Positions 47,901-57,584 of a DNA stretch of 64,000 nucleotides are shown here, piece after piece; positions within the stretch are counted from its first letter, which is position 1, and each line of letters begins with the position of its first letter. A program made the translations under genes and the position numbers. Source of the DNA: Anopheles merus (Eukaryota > Arthropoda > Insecta > Diptera > Culicidae); assembly GCF_017562075.2 (NCBI RefSeq), contig NC_054083.1:10174768-10238767 (forward strand). The letters are read 5' to 3'. Below the pieces are notes generated by a model, which worked only from the letters and a program-made list of their open reading frames with translations, ran no database searches and was not told the origin of the DNA.

Positions 47901-49754
47901 GACATGGATACATGGTTCTCTGTCAACTTGAAAACCGGAGTCATCTCAACTTCATTTCGTTTGTTGATCAAATCTCGAAGAAGATCCGGTTTAATTGACT
48001 TACTTTTATACATAAATCCACAATCCAATAACCAATTCCTTGTTAATTTTAACAGATGTGGGGCATCTGGGAAAACGTAAACATTTTTTTTTGTTATTGG
48101 ATGGTGAAAATATGGCCTGTTGTAATCATGAGCCCCTAAATCTTTCCAGCATCCAATGTTTGATTGGCAATTATCGCTCACTATTGCAACGACATTTATG
48201 TTTTTTTCGTGTAATCTTTCAATAATTTTCAGGATAATATCTCTAGTCATCTGCTGATCAAATCCTATAAAAATTGGTTGTTTCCAATTTTTAAAAAGAC
48301 CACGTGCCATCACCACTTGGATGTAATTATGCGGACCCATTATTTCATCTGCTGCTGGGTCATACTCTAGTATTTTGCAGACTTTCATCTCGTCAAAACT
48401 CAACACACATTCACACTCACACGAATTAAAACTCTCGGCTAAATTCCCTACAAAAACTAGCACATCCTCAAGGATTCCTTGCTTGAGATTTAATTTTTGT
48501 GCATATCTCTGAAGAGTTGAAATAGATGGCAAAGGATATTTCAAATCAATGAGCATATATAAATAAGCACGCTTGCTAAAATACCTTAAAGTAAAAGCCT
48601 TACTGATCTCAACGGTTGTCCAGCGGACTTGCTTCCTTTCTTTAGTTATTAATGCTATTTGATTAACAGATAATGCATCTTTTAAAGCATTTTCCATTCT
48701 CTCTGTGAATTGCGTAGGTGATAATAAAGATTCCTGCATCTTGCCTATTTCCTTAGTTAATCTTTTAATTTCTCGTTCGTCTTGCAACGCTTTTTTGCTT
48801 GCTGCTTCGAGTTGCTTGGAAAGAAATTCATTAACTTGATGAAGTTGTTCACATTTCGTTGTCTTTTCTTTCAGCACATTTTTTAACTCAATGATTTCTT
48901 CATATTGATTGCACGACTTACATGATTCATCGTATATGAAATCATTGACATGAACCGTTCGGATATGACTTTCGATTTGGTGTTGTTCGAATGGTATTTC
49001 GTGGTTAAGTATTTCGTTTTCTTTATTTACTTCCTTTTTAATTATTGACGGAATAGCTGTAGAGAAGCGCAATGTAACATAGGTTTGTTTATATCAAAAA
49101 ATATGTTATATACCTGTTGGAAGAAGTTTTTTAAGCACTCTTCTATTTTCGTTAAATGGAATATTTGTCATTTGATAGTCATTTTTTTCAAAATGATTTG
49201 AGCAAATTGCATGGTCTTTTGATGGCAGCCAATTCTCTCCTCTTTTACAAAATTGTATCCAAGCATATTTCAAACTAGGCTCCGATGGAAAATTGTAGAA
49301 TAATACATCCAATTTCCGTTGTTTTACGTAATATCTTGTATTTTGGCAAAAGGATGCTGAACAGGCATTCGAGGAAGACATTCTCCTGCTGAAATTGCTT
49401 TAAAATATGTAATATTAATGGTTTTGTATTACATTGACCCAAATGATTACTCTGGTTTTATAGTTTGGTTAACTTACCTGTAACACACACACAATCACAA
49501 AAACACACCAATAAGAAGTAGAAAACAGTAGCAGAATGTGAAAACTATTCTCGTTTACAATTTAGAGAATGTATACACAGTGAAAACTATACTGGCTCAA
49601 CCAACAATCTCAATTGCACAAACATGGGTATGTGGGTACTGTGATTGCCTAACGACGTTTGTAAACAATGTTCAATTTAACTGTCAAAATTTTCCCATCG
49701 CTTCTTGTCACTTTACTCTATGTGCATCGACCTGTTCTCCTTAATAGATCTTGG
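44959..49754. repeat. 32-bp internal inverted repeat pair in P-type element
   Basis: CCAAGATCTATTAAGGAGAA and the following CAGGTCGATGCA at 44959-44990 are perfectly repeated in reverse complement at 49723-49754. P elements are known to carry internal inverted repeats near their ends that help transposition. The arms span the gene. Confidence 0.9.
46596..49381 (-). CDS. P-type THAP transposase, three exons, open
   Basis: P-superfamily transposase. Exon 1 (49381-49114) encodes a THAP zinc-binding domain: MSSSNACSASFC, FYNFPSEP, W, and CSNHFEKNDY. Donor GTATAT. Exon 2 (49056-47522) holds a Leu-rich coiled coil (about residues 115-190), then WTTVEISKAFTLRYFSKRAY, CVLSFDEMKVCKILEYDPAA (acidic catalytic residue), VVAIVSDNCQSNIGCWKDLG (second) and FPDAPHLLKLTRNWLLDCGF. 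Donor GTAAAT. Exon 3 (47447-46596, acceptor TTACAG) starts LNQDVLENFFSQIRQTGG and ends in a Lys-rich tail. Exons total 2,655 nt (884 aa) in frame without stops. It lies within perfect ends, so it may be autonomous. The exon structure resembles classical P elements. Confidence 0.86.
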
Positions 49755-49949
49755 CTATAACCATCAAATTGTCAATGGCTGCCCTGTTTAAACGTCGCAT
49801 CAAAATGGCTGTCAAAACGGGCCAAAATAAGCAACATAAAATTATTAATTAAAGTGCTTTTTAACACCAATCTTAGGAAAGTAAGAGTGTTAAGTTGCTT
49901 TAAACATTTTTTTGTACATATTTACATTGATGAAAACATTTTCTGACCC

Positions 49950-50213
49950 GTATTCGCGCTGCCGAAAATAGGAACACAGCCTGCCGAAAATAGGAACAAA
50001 CTGCCGAAAATAGGAGCAAAATCAATGTTTGCATTTTCACGAATATTTATGAAAAAGGGCTTTGAACCGGCAAATAAAAAAGAGTGTAACATACTATGAT
50101 AGTTTATCAACCAGAATAACATCACTTTCATGAAAAATAATAAAAAACGTTTTCGTGTGAGCAATTTTTGTGAAACTGCTGCACTAGCCTGCCGAAAACT
50201 GGTACAGTTACCC
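49950..50213. repeat. Right subterminal CTGCCGAAAA-type repeat cluster
   Basis: GCTGCCGAAAATAGGAACAC near 49960, CTGCCGAAAATAGGAACAAA near 49981 and CTGCCGAAAATAGGAGC near 50001, then CTGCCGAAAACTGG in the terminal repeat. The CTGCCGAAAATAGG core matches the left-end cluster in inverted orientation. Confidence 0.8.
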
Positions 50214-50486
50214 TACCTAATAATTTACGTATTGAACGAATGTAAAATACTATTTAAAAAGGTTTAAAATTGTTCAATTCAATAGAAACATATCAAATAA
50301 TTAATATGGTGGCGAAAACCACCCCCTGCTTGCAAAATTGCTCGAAAATTAGTGATATTTTGGCTGGAAATCACGAGATTCGACTTACGCGGAAATTCGA
50401 GATACGCGGTATTCTGCGGCCGTTTTCGGTTCCCATTAACCGTGTATCTCGGGGACCGCCTGTACACTGCAATCGAATGAAAGATA

Positions 50487-50718
50487 CAGGGTAACCCATA
50501 GTTTTAAATGTTTAAAATTTTAGATGCTTAACGTTTTGTTTTTAATTGTTACCACGTTTAATTGGTCAGTACCTAGATTTTTAAGCTTTTTATTGCTTTT
50601 TAATTGGACGATTGAAATTAGTCGTGCAAATGGCATAAAAATATATGGTAACTGGTGAATAAATCGTGAAACGAACATAAAAAATTACGTGAAGCAATAA
50701 AACGCATGGGTTACCCTG
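50487..50718. mobile_element. TA-flanked MITE, 232 bp
   Basis: Ends CAGGGTAACCCATAG / CATGGGTTACCCTG inverted, TA on both sides (50485-50486, 50719-50720). AT-rich, non-coding. It begins CAGGGTA, recalling but not matching the P-type element's ends. Confidence 0.82.
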
Positions 50719-51089
50719 TAAAAGCCGAATTGGACGCGTGCCGCGGAGCGAAAGAGTGTGAGTGTATGATGGTACACCGTAATCCACATACAGTCTGTTC
50801 CCGAGTTACGCGGTTTGTGCGTTCCCGAGGAATCCGCGTAACTCAAACAGTGCTGCAAAATGTCACCATCAATATCACAAAAAAACTGAGTGAAACAAAA
50901 ACCTTGTCAGCGTCACGTACTCAAATGCGATTATCACAGGTGAAATTCTCAAGTGGTTGTAACGAGTGATATGATTGGTGACAATTTGGGAATAAACTTT
51001 TAGTCAATCACTTTCTTATGAAATTTTCTGGACCAGGAGCAGCACTGTAAAATATCACTGTTTCAGTCACCAACGCTCATGACTGAAAC

Positions 51090-51415
51090 CAAGGTGGAAT
51101 ATAGAGGAGGTGTCTTCTTAACGTTTGGCATGTTTCCATTTTGAGATTCAGTTTGACAACAGCCGTCGATATTTGTTTACAGGCAGCAGCTACATTTTAA
51201 CGTGTAAAATGTCGATTTATGGAGTGTGGATGCAAAATACGAATTTTTAATGCTAAAAAAATGTGTATTAAACGAAAACAATTCATATATCATATCTAAA
51301 TACCAGCAACATTCGTCGCATTTGACAACTGCCGTCGATCCTGGTTTTGTGCTTTTTTCTAAAGCCTCGATGCCCAATTGTTCTACATGACGACACCTCC
51401 TTTCTACCCACTTTG
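51090..51415 (+). mobile_element. hAT-like MITE CAARGTGG family, copy 1 (326 bp)
   Basis: Inverted ends CAAGGTGGAATATAGAGGAG / CAAAGTGGGTAGAAAGGAGG, with the 8-bp direct repeat ACTGAAAC on both sides (51082-51089, 51416-51423). Non-coding. The inverted copy lies at 51561-52475; together they form a strong palindrome centred near 51490. Confidence 0.87.
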
Positions 51416-51560
51416 ACTGAAACGAAGCTCAAGTCGACTCACGTACACAAGTGCGATGATCAGGCGCAAGATGAACATAGTCGTTGTGACGTGTGACCAG
51501 ATTGGTGACATTGCAGCAACCATCTCTTTGTCGGTCACTTTGACGTGACTTTGTTTGTCT

Positions 51561-52475
51561 CAAAGTGGGTAGAAAGGAGGTGTCGTCATACAGAGCATTT
51601 GGCCATCAAGGCTTTAGAAAAAAGCACAAAACCAGGATCGACGGCAGTTGTCAAATGCGACGAATGTTGCTGGTATACGGGTATGATAAATGAATTGTTT
51701 TCGTTTAACAAATATTTGTAAAGCTCTATAAACGTGTATTTTGCATCTACACTTTATAAATCGGCATTTTCAACGTGATATTGCGGCTGCTGCCTGTATA
51801 CCCAAGTGCCACAAATCCACTAAACGACCACTAAACGGCTTCTAAACGACTCAAGTTCTCTACCTAAACGGAATATAGAAAGACTTCGTTTAGCAGACGG
51901 CAAACGACTGATTCATTCTAAAAATAGCAAAAACGCCGGTGGCGCTCTCTGTTGGTGGGATACCCCAACCAGTTGAGCTTCATCGCTTGGAGGAGAGCTT
52001 TCTCATTTCCTCTGTACTGTTGTATGGTTTCGCATTGAAGTTATGCATCGCTAGAACTAGAACGGCGATACAATTGTTTAATTACTAAACTCCAACGGAA
52101 ACCACCAGTACTGAAGCAAGTGAGAATTGAGTTATGGTCGTTGGTGTTGATACCCACGTATCTGACCACACGACCATTCACATAGATTTTTGCTCAGAAA
52201 GTTATAAGGCTATATAGGTCATGATAAGATGAAACTTGTCGAAACACATTGCAAGAACAGGATAGCAATATAATGATGAGTTGTAATACGCCATCTATTG
52301 ATCAAACCAATGAAGCTGTGGAGCTTTCATTTTTTTATATGGATATTCAATTTTCCAGTCGTTTAAGCTTAATCTGTGGCGCTTGGGTACAAATATCGAC
52401 GGCTGTTGTCAAACTGAATCTCAAAATGGCAACATGCCAAACGCTAAGAATACACCTCCTCTATATTCCACCTTG
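51561..52475 (-). mobile_element. hAT-like MITE CAARGTGG family, copy 2 with insert
   Basis: The same family in opposite orientation. The 8-bp direct repeat GTTTGTCT lies on both sides (51553-51560, 52476-52483). It is 915 bp rather than 326 because a 587-bp element (51801-52387) lies inside; copy 1 supplies the near-empty site. Confidence 0.87.
51801..52387. mobile_element. TA-flanked element CCCAAGYGCCACARAT, 587 bp
   Basis: Inverted ends CCCAAGTGCCACAAAT / CCCAAGCGCCACAGAT, TA on both sides. The sister site in copy 1 reads CCTGTAAACAAATATC, close to the expected empty site. Subterminal CTAAACGAC-type repeats. Non-coding. Confidence 0.75.
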
Positions 52476-52754
52476 GTTTGTCTGTGATCAATTTCGAAAG
52501 GTCACTGATGCTATCCACCAGCACTCGTGATTGAAATGAAATTCATTTCGGTTCACGTACACATGTGCGATGATCAGGGGTAAAACGCACATGGTCGTTG
52601 TGGCGTCTGATCTGATTGGTGATATTTTGGTAACCAACTCCTGGTCAATCAGTTTGTAGTGATTTTTTGGTATTTTATTATCGCGATAGACTTAGAACAT
52701 ACGTGGCGCGGGCGAGTGGTGTTTTATTAACCATGTGCATATGATTAGAAGCAG

Positions 52755-53578
52755 CCCTACCAGCATTAAACGGCTTTGAAGGCATTCAGAAGGCATTTAA
52801 GGCCTTAGTCGCCTTAGAAGGCGAATAAAGATTTCAACCGAAACTTTCACGGCTGTAACGGGTTCTCTTCGAAATTTTTCAACTTTTTGATTCAAGGAGA
52901 ACAGATAGCTTGCCGCCATCTTAGCTTGTTTATATACTGAATTTGCACCTGTACCAATGTAATTGCCAAAAAGAGCAGTGACAACGCTTTTGGTTCCGAA
53001 CCGAGAAAGCGTGTGTTCAAATCCAGATTTTTATGATCTTTTTTCTGCGTTTATTTCTTTTTAAATTAATTTTTTCTTACTATAATTACTTTAAACAAAA
53101 TTTATGTGAAGCGAAATTAAAATAATACCTTTTTAAAAAAACATAATAATTACACTATGTTCACCGTTCATTATCAGGATGGGAGAAATATGTATCTCAT
53201 TTTTCCTTTTATTTTAGTTATCGAAATGAGTTTGATATATTATCATCTTGCAATGAGTTGGTCTTTAACAACCGAATAATGTAGACCATCTTTAATAAAG
53301 TGAAATAGCTCAGAGCTTAACGCAAGAGAACATAACACGTAAATCGTGCTATCGAATCTCACGCTCATATCTGGGAACACTACAACAGTGCAGTGCTAAA
53401 GACGCTTGTAAGGTTTTCTTTTGACAGTTGCAATTTCAAATTTCAAATTAAAAGCGAAATTTTTCATTGACATATTTCAAAGGCATTTAATTACTGCTAA
53501 ATGCACTGCTGATCGCCTTCAATTCGCCGGCGATTACAAAGCGATTAGAAGGCATTTAACGGAAATTTGCGGGTAGGG
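52755..53578. mobile_element. Candidate MITE with CCCTACCMGC ends
   Basis: CCCTACCAGCATTAAACGG near 52755 and CGGAAATTTGCGGGTAGGG ending near 53578 are roughly inverted, and GAAGGCATTTAA motifs recur near both ends. No reliable target duplication, so tentative. The interior is AT-rich without genes. Confidence 0.4.
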
Positions 53579-54354
53579 AGTAATCGGTTCTGCTAGCTGG
53601 TCAAATGATCCCGCATCCTACATATATTGCCAGACTCAGTTTGCTGATCCAAACGTTTATGTATGAACTCTCGTAAGCAGTGCACATGCAAGGATTACCG
53701 CTTCATAATGTATTTATTAATTACTCTAGAAAAACACTTTAGACCCACAAACAGCCGGCACCGGAATTTGAGGCAATTTGGAAGAAGGGAAGGAAGAGTC
53801 AGTACGACTTTTAGCGGACATTGCCTAAGTTTCTTGTCCAGATGACGAATTTTACGCTGTTCGATGGTAAGGGGAATCCTATGTTAATGGTGATCTCTGG
53901 AGGCGGATACACATGCTGTTGTTCGTGGCAGTGGCAGCGCTAAGTGTCAGCATGCCGTGCCCGTTAGAAAATCCGTACCCGTGCGCGGTGTCAATTGCGC
54001 CAAAGGTGGATTATGAAAGGTGCTGGAATTTGGTGGCTTTGTCTAGAATTAGTGCTTTCGGATATGAAAATAATAAAACCAGGATATAAAACAAAAACTA
54101 TCTACCTTTTCATCCATCTACAAAACATCTTTTATATTTGCACTATGGAGAAACTAACAAATTACACGCCTCGTATGCTAAGAATATCACCGATTCGATT
54201 AAAATTATTACACTAACAACACATTGAATGAGGAGGTGCCGCTGAAGTGAGTTCACATCTGAGGAGCTCTGCATGATCGTTTTCCAGCCGAAGTCGAACG
54301 CTGACGCAAGTACTGGAAAACTGTCTACTTTTTCTTTTTGAGTCGACCAGATTC
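53579..54354. other. No gene recognised
   Basis: Short open frames at 53663-54216 carry no family features. The stretch leads into the ATP synthase beta pseudogene fragment. Confidence 0.5.
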
Positions 54355-54512
54355 TTAGGCCGGTTCCTTGGCCAGACACTTTACTTCGTTTTGCCAAAAT
54401 TCTCGATCGGGCCGACCATGTAAAAGGCAATCTCTGTCAGTTGGTCGAGTTTGCCGTTCATGAGCATGGTGTAAACCTTGATAATGTTCTCTTTGTTCAC
54501 CAGCTTGCCGGC
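54355..54512 (-). pseudogene. ATP synthase beta C-terminal pseudogene fragment
   Basis: Minus strand reads AGKLVNKENIIKVYTMLMNG, KLDQLTEIAFYMVGPIENFG and, after a frameshift, CLAKEPA followed by a stop. GKLV, FYMVGPIE and the LAKE ending are characteristic of the mitochondrial ATP synthase beta C-terminus. It is intronless and has a frameshift, so it is read as a processed or fragmentary pseudogene. No poly-A tail or target repeat was identified. Function in the cell would be F1 catalysis; this piece cannot do it. Confidence 0.6.
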
Positions 54513-54535
54513 ATAGCATAGAATATTTTTTTGCT

Positions 54536-54765
54536 CGTATATCCTTTGTGTACATCAGTCTACTGAAAACAGCTAATTATTTTTTTCGTGTTTTTATCAA
54601 AAAAGATTATTTAAACAGTTGAAAATACTTTCTTAACACTTGTAAATATTTTAACTAAACAAATATGCATTCACTAAATTTATTAAATTGTCTTTTTTTG
54701 GTAAAAACGCGAAAAGGATAATTGGGTGTTCTAATACACTGATGTACACAAAGGTTATACGTGTA
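54536..54765. repeat. Inverted repeat around 54.65 kb
   Basis: ACTGATGTACACAAAGG at 54736-54755 is repeated in reverse complement at 54543-54562 (followed by ATATAC or TTATAC). Arms of about 24 bp around about 175 bp of AT-rich sequence, just upstream of the ATP synthase fragment. Confidence 0.6.
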
Positions 54766-55413
54766 AAAAATTATTCGACCGCATGTCCTCGGCGCGGAAC
54801 AGTGTGTTTGAGAAATGTGCCGCAGATTCAGCATTGCATCCGATGAATTCAGGTATCATCAACGTTTTCAAGCATCATACCCAAGGACCGTAAAGATATC
54901 AGGTCAAGTTATAAGCCCGTTTTGACAGCTAGGTGGAAGAGGAATCGACGAAGAAAACTGACAGTTAGTTTTCCGAGTTTGGCGAACGCTTCTTGTTCTC
55001 GAAGGAAAGTTTCCATTTTAAATCACGGGCTGTGTTCTAATAAACTAAAATATTCACCCAAATTGATCTCCACCAAATATTGACCATGCAAAACGTAAAC
55101 AATCCATCAATACATATGCAAGCGGAAAACCATCTGTCAAAATCGGAGCCCAGGGGGGGGATCGCCAAAAGCGTTATAACTACACCTCATTATACATTCC
55201 ACCTTGATCATACCGCAATCTTGGCTTTGGCTAAGGCAGATTCGGGAAGGGGTCCCGCGGTCTTGAGATAAAGTGTGAAACCCTGTAATAAAATACCAAA
55301 AAATCACGACAAACTGAATGACAAGGAGTTGGTTACCAAAATATCACCAATCAGATCAGACGCCACAACGACCATGTGCGTCTTACCCCTGATCATCGCA
55401 CATGTGTACGTGA

Positions 55414-56359
55414 TAGTGATGGGTAATCCGGAGCGGAGTCATGGATCAACTCCAACTCCGGTGCGCAAAATATGACTCCGACTCCGGATCACAACCGTAT
55501 TCAACTCTGGATCAATCCGGATCAGTCCGGATCACTCCGGATCAGTCCGGATCAGTCCGGACCACTCCGGATCAGTCCGGACTACTCCGGATCACTCTGG
55601 ACCAGTCCGGATCAGTCCAAATCACTCCGGATCACTCCGGATCACTCCGGATCACTCCGGGTCACTCCGGATCAGTCCGGATCACTCCGGATTACTCCGG
55701 ACCAGTCCGGATCACTCCAGATCACTCCGGATCAATCTGGATTAATCCGGATCAGTTGAAATGAGTCCGGATCAGTTTGAATCAGTTTGGATCAGTCCGA
55801 ATGAGTCTGGGTCACTCTGGATCACTTCGGATCAGTTCGGATCAGTCCGAATGAGTCTGAGTGTCTGCGAACAGACGGCGTCCACGGGCCTGCCCACGCC
55901 GGAATGCACAGTCCATGGCATACGATTCTATCTTCACGATTAACATGAGAGGGACAGAGCTTATACCCCGAACGTACCCGAAAGGTATGCATGCTTCACT
56001 CATCAAGATTTAAAGGCAAGGACAAGGCAAAAGAGACAAAGAAAAGTTACACGGCTACACATGTCCTCTAGACTGATCCGGTGTGATACGGACTGATCCG
56101 GAGTGATCCGGAGTGATCCGGAGTTATCCGGAGTAATCCGGAGTGATCCGGAGTGATCCGGAGTGATCCGGAGTAATCCGGAGTGATCCGGAGTGACTGA
56201 TCCGGACTCGGAGTCGATGAGTCCGGAGGTTTGCTCGTGCGCACCCCCCCCCCCCACCCCGCCGGTAAAACAGTCCGGAGTAACTCCAAGTCCGACTCCG
56301 AGGGGTACCGGAGTCGGGTCGATCCGACACCGGTAAAAAATCGTATTTACCCATCACTA
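55414..56359. mobile_element. hAT-like element with inverted CCGGATCACT minisatellites, 946 bp
   Basis: Ends TAGTGATGGGTAA / TTTACCCATCACTA inverted, with the 8-bp direct repeat GTACGTGA on both sides (55406-55413, 56360-56367). The left arm holds about 27 units of a 10-bp CCGGATCACT-type repeat (55490-55860) and the right arm holds the reverse complement (56080-56210). Open frames such as SGSLRITPDQSGS are products of the repeat. Non-coding. Confidence 0.9.
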
Positions 56360-57097
56360 GTACGTGAACCGAAATGAATTTCATTTCAATCACGAGTGCT
56401 GGTGATAGCATCAGTGACATTTCGAAATTGATCACAGACAAACAAAGTCACACGTCACAACGACTATGTTCATCTTGGGCCTGATCATCGCACTTGTGTA
56501 CGTGAGTCGACTTGAGCTTCGTTTCAGTCATGAGCGTTGGTGACTGAAACAGTGATATTTGGTAGCACTGTACACAGCTAGCAATAGTCATTATTATGCT
56601 TATGCGGGCATTATGCTAAGCTTGACAGTCAGAGTATCGCGTTGGACTCAAGAATTCACATGTCGTGTTCAGCATGTCATGACGCACTTTTATTGGCTAT
56701 CAACAATGAGCATCAAGCTACCACGGATATGTTCATTGTTTTCGTTGGTGAAAATCTCTTGATACTCATGACATTTTGCAGCACTGAACTCAAATATCCG
56801 CGTAAATCGAATTTCGTGGATTTCGACCAAAATACACTTGGTTTCTCGGTTCTTTTTATTCAATTTAGTACTTTTAAACACTTTAGCATTTATTTGATAC
56901 GATTCGTGCCGAACATTAAGATATTTTTCGCTTGTAAGTGGTTTAAATTTATTATAAAAAAAACAATTTATACTGCATTGTACATTTCTTGCAGCAAATT
57001 TTTGGACATGGATTGGACATTTGATCTGTCAAATTTAGAAAACCGCGTATGTCCGAATCCGCGTAAAACGAGACCCGCGTAACTCGGGAACAGACTG

Positions 57098-57562
57098 TAC
57101 ACGCATACGTTATGAAGAATTGTGAACGATCGGGGGAAAATGTGTGAGTATGTGTTGATACGGGTAAGTGAGAATCATTATCCAATAATTATTTTAAGGT
57201 TGCTTTTTGTTTAACAATTAGAATTATACTCTGCAATTATCTCACACTGAGGATGTAGAAAATTTTAAAAAAACCTAAAAAACATTACACAAGTAATAAA
57301 AAAAATCAATTTTAGTCCGAACAGTATAACGGGAGAGCGACTTTTGTCTGAAAACCCCGCTATTCCAAACGAAACAGGTTTTTTAGGAGAGCGGGTTTTT
57401 GGGAGAGCAGATTTCTTCTAGAAGCACGGGAGAATGTACCATACATAAACCAAATGTATGATACACGCTGTCGCAGGGTTGGAAAAACCTTCTCTATAGT
57501 TCTGCTATCGAGAACGATTTGACCGCACTATAGAGAACACTTTTTCAATACAAAAAAACCGG
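57098..57562. other. Non-coding flank before BEL fragment 3
   Basis: Contains a donor-like ACGGGTAAGTGAG near 57160 and a 57452-57589 segment (TGTATGATACACGCTGTCGC to GTCGGTTGGG) that resembles 28364-28496, a dispersed repeat. No gene. Confidence 0.5.
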
Positions 57563-57584
57563 TTGCAACGTGACAATGTCGGTT

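Larger units (their letters stand above)
44336..50213 (-). mobile_element. P-superfamily element, 5,878 bp, apparently complete
   Basis: Perfect 25-bp terminal inverted repeats starting GGGTAACTGTACCAGTTTTC. TA is duplicated on both sides, confirmed by the empty site in the sister MITE at 9000-9362. Subterminal regions carry multiple CTGCCGAAAA-type motifs, and a perfect 32-bp internal inverted repeat lies at 44959-44990 / 49723-49754. It encodes a three-exon P-type transposase on the minus strand. The long region 45000-46590 between the left end and the gene's 3' end is non-coding. Confidence 0.85.
44219..50462. mobile_element. TA-flanked MITE, CAGGCGGTCCCCGAG family, copy 2, split by P-type element
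   Basis: Outer parts 44219-44335 and 50214-50462 together match the MITE at 9000-9362, with the same inverted ends and TA on both outer sides (44217-44218, 50463-50464). It is interrupted at GAAATA/CCTAAT by the 5.9-kb P-type element. Confidence 0.9.
50791..57097. mobile_element. TA-flanked MITE CAGTCTGTTCCCGAG, opened by nested MITEs
   Basis: Outer inverted ends CAGTCTGTTCCCGAGTTACG at 50791 and reversed at 57097, TA on each side. The original element is a few hundred bp; the rest (about 50.85-56.57 kb) is a nest of CAGTGCTRC-type repeats, two inverted hAT-like copies, a further TA element and a hAT element with minisatellites. Confidence 0.75.

Noticed and set aside
44959..49754. Inner P element nested in an outer TA MITE
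   Set aside because: The 32-bp inner repeat has no 8-bp duplication outside it and the flanks do not rejoin into a recognised sequence. Kept only as an alternative for the P-type element.
54143..54430. Open frame of 95 aa overlapping the ATP synthase fragment
   Set aside because: It reads the pseudogene in another frame after the frameshift and lacks features of its own.
55441..56441. Open frames with repeated SGSLRITPD peptides on both strands, resembling a repeat protein
   Set aside because: They derive from a 10-bp CCGGATCACT minisatellite inside a hAT-like element with an 8-bp duplication; frame and strand symmetry show it is not coding.
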